Source: DASXHY01 sp035552155 (GTDB lineage Bacteria > Verrucomicrobiota > Verrucomicrobiia > Limisphaerales > DASXHY01). Taken from it: a stretch of 64,000 bases of DNA. The stretch lies in the NCBI GenBank assembly GCA_035552155.1, contig DASZLX010000011.1:53561-117560 (forward strand), read 5' to 3'. Positions 1-8,427 of the stretch are shown here, piece by piece. A model generated the notes under the pieces. It was given only the letters and a program-made list of their open reading frames with translations. It searched no databases and was not told where the DNA came from. Numbering within the stretch: the first letter of the stretch is position 1; each line of letters starts with the position of its first letter. The position numbers and the translations under genes were made by a program.

Positions 1-90
1 GACTGAAAGTGAAGGTCAAATGACCGAACGCCCTCTCCGCCGTGAAATCGAGGAGAGGGCCGGGGTGAGGTGGTGCTCCTAATCCTTATA
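1..90. repeat. Dispersed repeat, copy 1 (inverted relative to copy at 55885-55975)
   Basis: The stretch contains GACTGAAAGTGA, a GTCAAATGA-ACGAACG-like block and GGGGTGAGGTGGTGCTC in the same order as the reverse complement of 55885-55975. An internal GC-rich hairpin (CCTCTCC...GGAGAGG) lies between these blocks. Similarity continues for about 85 bases and is broken by substitutions and small indels, as expected for an old dispersed non-coding element. No coding potential is seen. Confidence 0.7.
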
Positions 91-183
91 GCTCACGAAA
101 CGGTGAGCTCAGGCTTTTGCACCCACGCCGCCTATGGACCGGTTGCATTTCCCGGCATTCCATTTTAACGTACGTATCAAATT

Positions 184-762
184 ATGGGCGTAAACTATTC
201 TGCAGTTTTATTCGACGACGAAGTGCTTGAAAAACAAATCGCGATCTTTCGGTTTAGGCTTTCAAATGGCGAAGTTGATGGAGAATCTTCCGCGCCAAGG
301 TTTCATTATGAACTTGAGTTAGATCCGAACAGCAACTTAAGACCTTATGAACACGGGGATTTTGATAAGTACGAAAGTGATGGGTGGTCTATAGACACAA
401 ATTGTATACGCATCCGTCTATTAACATCAGCTCAAGAGACGAACACTGATACTCGGTTTGCAGCCAATGCCTTGTATCGCTTTTTTTCCGTTTTTGATGT
501 AATTGGAGCAAATTATCCATTTAACGAATATAATCTCACTGGTAGCGCTATAATCGGGGCAAAGAATGCCCAGCTCTGGCACTCGTTTTTCAAGCGAATC
601 GATTTTGAATGCTTGCGTCCGCTTTTTGACCAAAAGTGTAAATTGTCGGATCCATTTAGACTTAAAACATTCGAAGACTTGGTAGGCTATGCACGCGTAT
701 TAGACGAATTGCTGGTTCAAGCAATAGAGAAAAATAAAACGCTTTATATATTTGCTGAATAG
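184..762 (+). CDS. Hypothetical protein, 192 aa, AT-rich
   Basis: The protein is soluble-looking and acidic, with no signal peptide, membrane segment or motif I recognise. Aromatic residues are frequent (RYRFFSVFDVIGANYPF-like stretch near residues 98-115). Base composition is clearly more AT-rich than the rest of the window, and the gene shares this low-GC patch with the truncated glycosyltransferase that follows. That suggests transferred or non-conserved DNA. It starts at an ATG with a weak upstream site. An immunity or accessory protein is possible, but nothing in the sequence proves it. Confidence 0.55.
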   Translation: MGVNYSAVLFDDEVLEKQIAIFRFRLSNGEVDGESSAPRFHYELELDPNSNLRPYEHGDFDKYESDGWSIDTNCIRIRLLTSAQETNTDTRFAANALYRFFSVFDVIGANYPFNEYNLTGSAIIGAKNAQLWHSFFKRIDFECLRPLFDQKCKLSDPFRLKTFEDLVGYARVLDELLVQAIEKNKTLYIFAE

Positions 763-787
763 TATGGGTATGATGTGATCGCAAGAT

Positions 788-1102
788 TTGACCGCATTCT
801 TTGATCAAGTATGGGTAATTAATTTGGAACGCCGTCCCGATAGGCTCGCACAGTTTCGAACAGCAATCAAAAACGCTGGGTGGCCTTTTCGACAACCACA
901 GATCTTTCGGGCGATTGAAGGTGACAAAGTTGGAGTTCCAAAGTTCTGGCAAACCGGTGGAGGCAGTTACGGTTGTTTGCGCTCTCATTTTACGTTAGTC
1001 GAGCGTGCTATTCAGGACGACATCGAATCGATCTTGATTCTTGCCCAGATCCACATCAGAAATCTCAAATTCATTTCTTCGGCTTCGCCTTCTTCGGATT
1101 GA
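788..1102 (+). pseudogene. Truncated family-25 (LPS-type) glycosyltransferase, N-terminal fragment
   Basis: Residues 7-95 match the start of GT25 LPS-biosynthesis glycosyltransferases: the opening VWVINLERRPDRLAQFR, then a GCLRSHFTLVERA block, then SILIL. In intact members SILIL is followed by the acidic EDD metal/donor motif. Here the reading frame instead enters unrelated sequence (AQIHIRN...) at about base 1046 and stops at 1102. Roughly the last two thirds of the family is missing. The 3' end overlaps the tail of the opposite-strand gene at 1071. The start is TTG at 788. The fragment is AT-rich like its upstream neighbour and is probably the remnant of a deletion or recombination at the edge of an accessory patch. 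Confidence 0.6.
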
Positions 1103-1604
1103 AGTTAATCTTGATCCCGAAATTCCCACGATTGCGCCAGCCGAAATAAAAATCAAACTTCGGCCGATGATAGGCGATGAACGGCAGCCAGATGAACTTG
1201 TAGCGCGTGGCCTCAAAATCCCAGCCCCCGCGCGGGTCTGAATTCTGCTCCGGAAACTGTCCGCTGCGCTCGCATTTTTTGTCCGCCACACCGATGACGT
1301 AAAAATCGAAATTGTGCAGCGGGTTGCGGAAACTCCATTTCAACCGGCGATGACTGTCGTCCGGCTTATACCATTCGGGCGGCTGGGGATCATCGGCGTT
1401 TTTGAGCCACCAGACCGGATTGAGCTTATTGTAGAAATGAATCTTCGGCGCGTTGGGACCGGGTTTGACGGTAATGGTCCGCCAGTGAACGTGCGGCGCG
1501 CGGTTGGTAAGCGGTGACGTGTTCGGATCGGGAACGAATTTCGCAAACAGGTTGGGCGCCGCCAAAAGGACTCCTGCCAGGATCAGTGTGCGTGGCAGTT
1601 TCAT
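1071..1604 (-). CDS. Hypothetical secreted protein, 177 aa
   Basis: An N-terminal signal peptide (MKLPRTLILAGVLLAAPNLFA) is followed by a Trp/Pro/Phe-rich mature region and a very basic C-terminus (NPKKAKPKK). No conserved family is recognised. Repeated aromatic pairs (VHWRTITV, PVWWLKNAD, FDFYFGWRN) suggest a beta-rich extracytoplasmic domain. The gene converges on the truncated glycosyltransferase, overlapping it by about 30 bases. Function is unknown. Confidence 0.65.
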   Translation of the reverse strand: MKLPRTLILAGVLLAAPNLFAKFVPDPNTSPLTNRAPHVHWRTITVKPGPNAPKIHFYNKLNPVWWLKNADDPQPPEWYKPDDSHRRLKWSFRNPLHNFDFYVIGVADKKCERSGQFPEQNSDPRGGWDFEATRYKFIWLPFIAYHRPKFDFYFGWRNRGNFGIKINFNPKKAKPKK

Positions 1605-1724
1605 TCAATCAATCTTTCTCTCATTGGACAAACACGCCGGCGCATCTATTCAAATCGTCACGTCCGGTCCAGCGGATGGTTTCGGCTGCCAGGTCGCAGC
1701 TCGAAGCGCAGCGGAGAGTAAGAC

Positions 1725-1815
1725 TGGCGGAGAGGGAGGGATTCGAACCCTCGACACCCTTTTGAGGTGCTTACGCTTTCCAGGCGTATGCCTTAAGCCA
1801 CTCGGCCACCTCTCC
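1725..1815 (-). tRNA. tRNA-Ser(GGA), CCA encoded
   Basis: On the minus strand the acceptor stem GGAGAGG pairs with CCTCTCC. The D-arm GCCGAGTGG, anticodon stem-loop TACGC-CTGGAAA-GCGTA (anticodon GGA), a long variable arm and the T-loop GGTTCGAATCC are all present. Class-II architecture and anticodon agree on serine. The discriminator G is followed by an encoded CCA at bases 1725-1727. Confidence 0.95.
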
Positions 1816-1881
1816 GTTGTCGTGCTAAGATTGATTGGCCGGCGGAAAAAAACAAGCTAGAAGAACCGGCAATCCACGAAA

Positions 1882-2352
1882 TCACCCCGCGAATAAATCC
1901 GCAATCGCCATGTAAAATTCCGGAATCAATTTCTCCGAGAGCGACTCCCGCCCCGCCAAAATACCCTTTAGAATCAAGCCGTATTCATTGCCGTGATACG
2001 TCTCCACGTTGTCGTAGCGCGGGTCCACCATCCACAAGCGCGGCAATTTTACCTCCTCGTAAATCTGCTTTTTAATCACCGTGTCCGGCCGATGATCCTC
2101 CGAATTGACGATTTCGATGGCGAGCCAGAGCTTGCCCGTCGCCTGCGCGACCAGAGCCAAATCCGGGCATACGAGCGTGCCGGAGGAAAGTTTTACCTCG
2201 GACCGCGGCGCGAGTAATCGCGTGGAAGCGAAATTGGCCACGCTCGCGTGAATCGCCGCATGAAGACGGCCGCAAATCAATTCGTGCCGCGGGCCGGGAG
2301 CGGCCCGCACAAAGGTCTGGCCTTCGAGAATTTCTTTGTAAGGCGAACTCAT
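1882..2352 (-). CDS. Uma2 family (DUF820) PD-(D/E)XK-like protein
   Basis: The 156-residue protein has the Uma2 layout. A catalytic-type PD lies in VCPDLALV (about residue 73), an E follows in LAIEIVNSE, and then come the basic stretch with K residues and the family hallmark LPRLWMVDP. These residues form the PD-(D/E)XK nuclease core in the family, whose biological role is largely unknown. The start codon overlaps the stop of the upstream uvrA-type gene by four bases (ATGA). It is therefore probably translated together with the two UvrA proteins, which is suggestive but not proof of a DNA-related job. Confidence 0.8.
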   Translation of the reverse strand: MSSPYKEILEGQTFVRAAPGPRHELICGRLHAAIHASVANFASTRLLAPRSEVKLSSGTLVCPDLALVAQATGKLWLAIEIVNSEDHRPDTVIKKQIYEEVKLPRLWMVDPRYDNVETYHGNEYGLILKGILAGRESLSEKLIPEFYMAIADLFAG

Positions 2353-5141
2353 GCGCCGCGCAGGACGCTACGCAAAAATCTTCCCGTATGCGAGTTTCCT
2401 TTCGCCGCCTGCTCCGGTGTGCCCTCGGACACGATGCGCCCTCCGCCCTCGCCGCCCTCCGGCCCCAGATCAATCAGCCAGTCCGCCTCCGCCACCAGAT
2501 CCAGATTGTGCTCGATCACGATCACCGAATGGCCCGCGTCCACCAGCCGCTGCAAAACGTCCACCAACCGCTGCACGTCGGCCATGTGCAGCCCGATGGT
2601 CGGTTCTTCCAAAATAAAAATGTTTCGCTTCACGGGGCGAGTCGCCGCGCCCGCGCCCAGCCCTTTTTCGTTGGCGTCAAAAAGTTGTTGCTGCTGCGAC
2701 TCCTTCAAGCCGGTCAACAGATGCGTCACCAGTTTCACGCGCTGCGCCTCGCCGCCACTCAAGGTGGGACTTTGCTGGCCAAGCTTCAAATAACCGAGGC
2801 CCGTATCGCACAACGCCTGCAGCGCGCGCTTGATTTTCTGGATGCTGCCAAAAAATCCCATCGCTTCCTCGACCGACAACTCGAGCACCTGCGCGATATT
2901 TTTGCCGTTGTATTCGATATCGAGCGTCTCGCGGTTGAACCGGCAGCCGCCGCAGGTTTCGCAGCGCACGAACGCCGGCGGCAAAAAATTCATTTCCAGT
3001 TTGATCTGGCCCGCCCCCTCGCATTCGGGGCAACGCCCTTGCGCGCTGTTGAACGAAAAACGGCTCGGCGAATACCCGCGCAAGCGCGCCTCCGGCACCT
3101 GCGCGAACAGCTTGCGAATCTCGTCGAAAAATCCCACGTAAGTCGCCGGGATCGAGCGCGGCGTGCGCCCGATGGGCGACTGGTCCACTTCGTAAACGGC
3201 CTTGATGGATTCCAGGCCGGAAAGGCGGGATGAGTTTCGATTTTCGGATTTCGGGTTTCGGGTTTTGAGCGCCTGGCTCAGCGCGGGCACCAGGCATTCG
3301 CGGATCAACGTGCTTTTTCCCGAGCCGCTCACCCCGGTCACGCACACCAGCCGGCCGAGCGGAAATTTCACGGTCAAATTTTTCAGGTTATTTTTCGAGA
3401 CGTCGTGAAGCGTCAGCCATTGATTTCCCGCGGGAACCGGCGTGAGGCTCTGATTTCTTTTGCCCTTCGGAGCGCGTTTACCCGCTTCGGCTTCCACCAC
3501 CCGTCGCTCGCCGCGCGTCGGATATTTTTTGCGAGCGCGCAAACATTTTCCCGTCAAAGATTCGGGATGGCGCAAGAGCTCCTGCAACGTCCCCGCCGCG
3601 ACCACCTGGCCGCCGTGGACGCCCGCGCCGGGGCCAAGGTCCACGATGAAATCCGCGCGCCGCATCGTCTCCTCGTCGTGCTCCACCACCACCACCGAGT
3701 TTCCGCGCGACCGCAATTTCTCCAGCGTCGCGAGCAATTGCTCGTTGTCGCGCGCGTGCAGGCCGATAGTTGGCTCGTCCAAAACGTACAACACACCGCT
3801 GAGATTCGAGCCGAGCTGGGCCGCGAGACGAATGCGCTGCGCCTCGCCGCCGGAAAGCGTGGGCACGCCGCGGCCCAATTGCAAATAACCCAGGCCGACC
3901 TCGCAAAGAAATTTCAACCGTTCGCGAATTTCCGGCAAAATGTCCCGCGCGATCTCCGCCTCGCGCCCTTTGAATTTCATTTTGGCAAAAGCGCGCTGCG
4001 CTTCCTCAACTGACATTTGTGAAAATGAATCAATCGTAGGACAGGCATCTTGCCTGTCTTTGGCCTTATTCTTTTTTGAAAATGAGGACAGGCCGGACGC
4101 CTGTCCTGCGCGCAAGCGCACCGCTCGTGACAATGGATTCAATCGCGAGCCATTGCACTCCGGGCAAATTTCGCGTTCGCCCTCCTGCCACTCATACCAC
4201 GACTCCGCAATGGCATCCTCGCGCGCGCCGCGGTCCACGTCTTCCGGCATATAAAACAATTCGCCAAAACCCCGGCAGCGCGGGCACCAGCCCTGCGGTG
4301 AATTGTAGCTGAAATTTTTCGGATCGAGCGGCCCGAACGAGCGCCCGCAATGCGGACACGAGCGCTCCGTGGAATGGATCGTCGTCTTCCCGTGATTGTC
4401 CAGCGCCAGCAACATGCCGTGGCCAAGCTTCAGGGTCTCGTCGATAAGCTGCTGCGGCGACGGAGCCACGCGCTTGCTCTTTCGTTCCAAAACTCCCGTC
4501 ACAATTTCAACATCATGCTCGCGAAAACGATCCAGCCGAAACGGTTCGCTCGTGGAAAAGATTTTCCCATCCGCGCGGATTTCCGGGTAGCCGTGTTTCG
4601 CCGCCCAATCGGCGACATCCGAATGAAAGCCCTTGCGGTTCTTCACCACCGGCGCGAGCAGCAGCAAATCGCCGCGCGCCTTCAACTCGTTTCGCAGGCG
4701 GCGGCCCAGTTCATCGCGCGTCTGCGCCTCGACGGGCAACTGGCAGTCGGGGCAATATTGTGTTCCCAGCCGCGCGAACAGCAGGCGGACGAAATGATAC
4801 ATCTCCGTCACGGTCGCCACCGTGCTTTTTCCCCCGCCCCGCGAATTGCGCTGCTCGATGCTGACGGTGGGCGGGATGCCGGTGATGAGGTCCACGTCCG
4901 GCCGCGCCATTTGCTCGACGAATTGCCGCGCGTAAACATTCATCGAATCCAGAAAACGCCGCTGGCCCTCGGCAAAAATCAAATCGAACGCCAGCGTGCT
5001 CTTGCCCGAACCGCTCACGCCGGTGATGACCACGAATTTGTCGCGCGGTATCACGAGCGAAAGATTTTTCAAATTATGCTCACGCGCGCCGTGAATCACG
5101 ATCGCGTCGGCGGAATTCAATTCTTCTGTGGTGCGCAGCAT
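2349..5141 (-). CDS. uvrA: UvrA-family excinuclease ATPase, second of tandem pair
   Basis: This is a 930-residue twin-ABC UvrA-type protein. It has a first Walker A GVSGSGKSTLAFD, zinc-finger cysteines (CPHCGRSFG...CPRCRGFG and CPECEGAGQ...CETCGGCRF), two signature motifs (LSGGEAQRIRLA, LSGGEAQRVKLV) and Walker B DEPTIGLH / EEPTIGLH. UvrA recognises damaged DNA in nucleotide excision repair. The region after Walker A reads SIEQRNSRGGGKSTVAT rather than the usual IEQKS..NPRSTVGT, so this may be a paralogue and not the main UvrA. A 74-base REP pair (4036-4109) is translated inside it as AGQASGLSS...DRQDACPT. I use the ATG at 5141; a TTG four codons upstream would overlap the previous gene. It is coupled to Uma2 downstream. 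Confidence 0.9.
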   Translation of the reverse strand: MLRTTEELNSADAIVIHGAREHNLKNLSLVIPRDKFVVITGVSGSGKSTLAFDLIFAEGQRRFLDSMNVYARQFVEQMARPDVDLITGIPPTVSIEQRNSRGGGKSTVATVTEMYHFVRLLFARLGTQYCPDCQLPVEAQTRDELGRRLRNELKARGDLLLLAPVVKNRKGFHSDVADWAAKHGYPEIRADGKIFSTSEPFRLDRFREHDVEIVTGVLERKSKRVAPSPQQLIDETLKLGHGMLLALDNHGKTTIHSTERSCPHCGRSFGPLDPKNFSYNSPQGWCPRCRGFGELFYMPEDVDRGAREDAIAESWYEWQEGEREICPECNGSRLNPLSRAVRLRAGQASGLSSFSKKNKAKDRQDACPTIDSFSQMSVEEAQRAFAKMKFKGREAEIARDILPEIRERLKFLCEVGLGYLQLGRGVPTLSGGEAQRIRLAAQLGSNLSGVLYVLDEPTIGLHARDNEQLLATLEKLRSRGNSVVVVEHDEETMRRADFIVDLGPGAGVHGGQVVAAGTLQELLRHPESLTGKCLRARKKYPTRGERRVVEAEAGKRAPKGKRNQSLTPVPAGNQWLTLHDVSKNNLKNLTVKFPLGRLVCVTGVSGSGKSTLIRECLVPALSQALKTRNPKSENRNSSRLSGLESIKAVYEVDQSPIGRTPRSIPATYVGFFDEIRKLFAQVPEARLRGYSPSRFSFNSAQGRCPECEGAGQIKLEMNFLPPAFVRCETCGGCRFNRETLDIEYNGKNIAQVLELSVEEAMGFFGSIQKIKRALQALCDTGLGYLKLGQQSPTLSGGEAQRVKLVTHLLTGLKESQQQQLFDANEKGLGAGAATRPVKRNIFILEEPTIGLHMADVQRLVDVLQRLVDAGHSVIVIEHNLDLVAEADWLIDLGPEGGEGGGRIVSEGTPEQAAKGNSHTGRFLRSVLRGA
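4036..4109. repeat. REP pair (REPIN-like) inside UvrA gene, copy A
   Basis: Left arm GTAGGACAGGCATCTTGCCTG and right arm GACAGGCCGGACGCCTGTCC are each self-complementary, and together they form an inverted pair separated by about 25 bases. The length keeps the reading frame, so the minus strand translates it as a roughly 25-residue insert between the UvrA signature-adjacent conserved blocks. Confidence 0.85.
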
Positions 5142-5142
5142 A

Positions 5143-8100
5143 TTAACGGGCAACTCCAGTCAATTTGGGGTAACGGGCGCTGTTTCCATTCTTGTCCGGA
5201 AACCGCGCGGCGGACGGCAGGTTCAACAAAACGCGAAGGAATTTCCCGGTCGGGCTGGCATCGCACGCGGCGATTTCCTCCGGCGTTCCTTCAGCGACAA
5301 TTTGCCCCCCTTCATCACCCGCGCCGGTGCCAAGATCGATGACCCAATCGGCCGATTTGATGACATCGAGATTATGTTCAATGACCATGACAGAATGCCC
5401 CTCATCAACAATTCGTTGAAACACCTTGAGCAACACCCGCACATCATCGAAGTGCAGGCCGGTGGTGGGTTCGTCGAACAAAAATAATGTAGGACAGGCA
5501 TCCTGCCTGTCTCCATCTTCCCGTTTTAGATGAGGGCTGAAGTTAGAGACAGGCAGGATGCCTGCCCTGCCGTGCGTCGCTTCCGCCAAATGCTTCACCA
5601 GCTTCAACCGCTGGCTTTCACCGCCGGATAAAGTATTGATCGGCTGGCCGAGACGCAGATAACCCAGGCCCACTTCCTGCAACAATTTCAAACTCTCGGC
5701 CGCACGCACCGCCGGGCGCGAGTCGGGAAAAGCGCATAAAAACTGGACCGCTTCATCGACCGTGGCTTCCAGCATGTCGCCGATGCTCCACTCGGCTTCC
5801 GCCCCGTGAATTTTCACTTCCAAAATGTGCGGCCGATATCGCCGGCCGTCGCACTCCGGACAGCGAATGAACACATCGCTGAGAAACTGCATTTCGATTT
5901 TCTCGAAACCCGCGCCGCGGCAGCGCTCGCACTGGCCCTGGGCGGAATTGAAACTGAAGGCGCTGGCGTTCAAGCCGCGCTGTTTAGCAACCTCCGACTG
6001 CGCGAATACCTCGCGAATATCGTCGAACGCTCCAATATAGACCGCCGGATTCGAGCGCGGCGTTTTGCCGAGAATCGATTGATCCACGAGCACAACGCGG
6101 CTGAGATTTTCAAAGCCGGTTAATTCAGTTTCGAATTTTGCGTTTTGAGCTTCGGACTTCTCGTCCTCGTCCTCATTGTCCTTCTCGTCCTCGATTCGTT
6201 CCGAGGCCTTGGCGGCGCATTTCAGGTTCGCGAGTTGCGTCCGCAACTTCGCTTCCAACGCCGGCAAAAGCTCTTCACGAATCAGCGTGGTTTTTCCGGA
6301 GCCACTCACGCCGGTCACGCAAACAAATCGGCCCAGCGGGATTTCCACGGAAACATCCTTCAGATTGTGACGCGTCGCATGCGCAAGCTTCAACGTAGGA
6401 CAGGCGTCCCGCCTGTCTCCATTCTCTTTAGATCTTTCGTTTAGCGCAAAACCGTGACTCTCCACATTCTCTTTGGAATAAGAAGACCGTCGGGACACCG
6501 GTCCTACCGGCCTTCGCTCCGGAATTTCAATTTCCTTCCGTCCGCTCAGATATTGGCCGGTGAGCGAATCTTTTGCCTTCAAAATGTCCTGATACGTTCC
6601 CTGATAAACAATTTCGCCGCCCGTGGCGCCGTGTCCCGGACCGAGGTCGATGATTTGATCCGCCGCGCGCATCACACTCGATTCGTGTTCCACCACCACC
6701 ACCGTATTTCCAGCATTTCGCAATTGCTCCAGGATGCGAACCAATCGCTCGGTGTCGCGCGGATGCAAGCCAACGCTCGGCTCGTCGAGCACGAACAAAG
6801 TATTCACCAGCCGGGTGCCGAGGCAGGTCGTGAGGCTCACCCGCTCGGTTTCGCCGCCGGAAAGCGAGCGGGTGGCGCGGTCGAGCGTGAGATAGCTCAG
6901 GCCGACATCGTTCAGAAAACCCAGCCGCGAGCGCACTTCGTCGAAAACCAGCCCAACCGGATCGTTCGGCCTGAACTTTTTCGCTTCCACAAAATGGTTG
7001 ATGAATGCCAGCGCGTCGCGAATCGGAAGTTGATAAAAATCCGCGAGCGTCAGTAGGACAGGCATCTTGCCCGTCTCTAAATTTTCAGTTGAGGTCAGGG
7101 ATGGAGACAGGCGGGACGCCTGTCCTGCGTTCACAAGATACAGCAACGTCTCCGGCTGAAACCGCGCGCCATTGCAATCCGGGCACGTCGTATAGGCCCG
7201 ATAACGCGAGAGCAAAACCCGCACGTGCATTTTATAGGCCTTCGATTCCAGCCAGCGAAAATAGCCCTTCACGCCGTACCACGCGCGCGGCCATTCGTGT
7301 TCCTCGTCGGTTCCGTAATTCGGCTCGCCGTTGATGACGAACTCCTGCCATTTTTTCGACAACTTCTCGAACGGCACATCGGTCGGGATTTCAAAATGCC
7401 GGCACGTCCGCATCAAATCATTTTGTGAATCCAGGCCGTGGCCTGTCTGCCAGGGACGCACCACGCCTTCGGCCAACGTTTTGGAGCGATCGGGAATGGC
7501 GAGATCGTAATCAATTGAAATAATCCGCCCAAATCCCTTGCAGGCCGGGCACGCGCCGACTGGATGATTGAAGCTGAACAACGCGGGGGAAGGATCGCGG
7601 TATTCAAGGTCGCACTCCGCGCAATGAAGTCGATTGGAAAAGTGCCGCGTGCTGGATGCCTGTTGCGCGCCGGTGATCTGCAGCGTCAATTTCCCTTTGC
7701 CGAAGTGATACGCCTGCTCGCACGCTTCGACGAAACGCGCGCGATTGGCGGCGCCAAGTTTCACGCGATCCTGGACCACGGTCAAATGGCGAACGGCCGA
7801 CGAGTGGCCAATGCGCGCCGCGACCTCTTCCAATCTCACAATTTCGTCACCTAATAACAGCCGCTGATAGCCTTGCTTGGAAATCAACGCCAGCGATTCC
7901 TCCAACGAAATTTTTTCCGCCAGTGGAACATCAAAAGTAATCAATATTTCTGCGGCCGCCGAATCGCCATTCGTCATTCGGCATTCGGCATTTATGATCT
8001 GCCACACCTGCTGCGGCGAATCCTTGCGCACGGGCCGGCCGCATTGGCGGCAGTGCAGTTGCGCGATATTCGGCCACACCAATTTCATGTAATCGGTGAT

Positions 8101-8427
8101 CTCGGTCATCGTGCCGACCGTGGAGCGCGTGGTTTTGACGGCATTGCGCTGCTCGATGGCAATCGCCGGCGGAATGCCCTCGATGCTGTCCACCTGCGGC
8201 TTGTCCATGCGATCGAAAAACTGCCGCGCGTAAGGAGAAAACGTCTCGATATAACGCCGTTGTCCCTCCGCAAACAACGTGTCAAAGGCAAGCGAACTCT
8301 TTCCCGAACCGCTCAGGCCGGTGATGACGATCAATCGATTGAGCGGCAGGTCGAGGTCGAAATTTTTTAGATTATTGTGGCGGACGCCCCGGAGACGGAT
8401 CGCGGACCGCGCGGACGATTTTGACAT
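5143..8427 (-). CDS. uvrA: UvrA-family excinuclease ATPase, first of tandem pair (enlarged)
   Basis: At 1094 residues it is about 150 longer than usual UvrA (~940). The core is complete: Walker A GLSGSGKSSLAFD and GVSGSGKTTLIRE, signatures LSGGETERVSLT and LSGGESQRLKLV, Walker B DEPSVGLH and DEPTTGLH, and zinc-finger pairs CRQCGRP, CPACKGFG, CERCRGAG and CPECDGRR. The extra length comes from three in-frame REP-pair inserts (5489-5570, 6395-6507, 7053-7128), a short repeat-like insert NAECRMTNGDS (about base 7980) and an acidic linker (EDEKDNEDEDEKSE). All lie between conserved blocks. The IEQRNAVKTTRSTVGT region differs from canonical UvrA. The ATG start follows a ~430-base spacer, and the next UvrA gene begins one base after its stop, so they form an operon. 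Tandem UvrA pairs resemble the fused double UvrA known in Planctomycetes (inference). Confidence 0.9.
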   Translation of the reverse strand: MSKSSARSAIRLRGVRHNNLKNFDLDLPLNRLIVITGLSGSGKSSLAFDTLFAEGQRRYIETFSPYARQFFDRMDKPQVDSIEGIPPAIAIEQRNAVKTTRSTVGTMTEITDYMKLVWPNIAQLHCRQCGRPVRKDSPQQVWQIINAECRMTNGDSAAAEILITFDVPLAEKISLEESLALISKQGYQRLLLGDEIVRLEEVAARIGHSSAVRHLTVVQDRVKLGAANRARFVEACEQAYHFGKGKLTLQITGAQQASSTRHFSNRLHCAECDLEYRDPSPALFSFNHPVGACPACKGFGRIISIDYDLAIPDRSKTLAEGVVRPWQTGHGLDSQNDLMRTCRHFEIPTDVPFEKLSKKWQEFVINGEPNYGTDEEHEWPRAWYGVKGYFRWLESKAYKMHVRVLLSRYRAYTTCPDCNGARFQPETLLYLVNAGQASRLSPSLTSTENLETGKMPVLLTLADFYQLPIRDALAFINHFVEAKKFRPNDPVGLVFDEVRSRLGFLNDVGLSYLTLDRATRSLSGGETERVSLTTCLGTRLVNTLFVLDEPSVGLHPRDTERLVRILEQLRNAGNTVVVVEHESSVMRAADQIIDLGPGHGATGGEIVYQGTYQDILKAKDSLTGQYLSGRKEIEIPERRPVGPVSRRSSYSKENVESHGFALNERSKENGDRRDACPTLKLAHATRHNLKDVSVEIPLGRFVCVTGVSGSGKTTLIREELLPALEAKLRTQLANLKCAAKASERIEDEKDNEDEDEKSEAQNAKFETELTGFENLSRVVLVDQSILGKTPRSNPAVYIGAFDDIREVFAQSEVAKQRGLNASAFSFNSAQGQCERCRGAGFEKIEMQFLSDVFIRCPECDGRRYRPHILEVKIHGAEAEWSIGDMLEATVDEAVQFLCAFPDSRPAVRAAESLKLLQEVGLGYLRLGQPINTLSGGESQRLKLVKHLAEATHGRAGILPVSNFSPHLKREDGDRQDACPTLFLFDEPTTGLHFDDVRVLLKVFQRIVDEGHSVMVIEHNLDVIKSADWVIDLGTGAGDEGGQIVAEGTPEEIAACDASPTGKFLRVLLNLPSAARFPDKNGNSARYPKLTGVAR
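5489..5570. repeat. REP pair inside UvrA gene, copy B
   Basis: Arms GTAGGACAGGCATCCTGCC and GACAGGCAGGATGCCTGCCC lie in inverted orientation with a 32-base middle. They are translated in frame on the minus strand as GRAGILPVSN...GDRQDACPT, immediately before the Walker B strand LFLFDEPTTGLH. Confidence 0.85.
6395..6507. repeat. REP pair inside UvrA gene, copy C (diverged right arm)
   Basis: The left arm GTAGGACAGGCGTCCCGCCT is standard. The right arm GACCGTCGGGACACCGGTCC is a diverged version that still forms the inverted partner and ends in CTAC. The middle is about 65 bases. The minus-strand peptide is RRPVGPVSRRSS...NGDRRDACPT, placed just before the second ATPase half (KLAHATRHNLKDVSV). 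Confidence 0.75.
7053..7128. repeat. REP pair inside UvrA gene, copy D
   Basis: Arms GTAGGACAGGCATCTTGCCC and GACAGGCGGGACGCCTGTCC are inverted about a 25-base middle. The minus-strand peptide NAGQASRLSPS...TGKMPVLLT interrupts the region between the zinc-binding segment and ADFYQLPIRDAL. It is in a different reading phase from copies B and C but still in frame with the gene. Confidence 0.85.

Noticed and set aside
2388..3233. Long plus-strand open frames opposite the UvrA genes (also 3405-4013, 4350-5342, 6454-7056, 7873-8370)
   Set aside because: They are antisense to strongly conserved UvrA sequence, have no motifs and follow its codon structure, so they are shadows.
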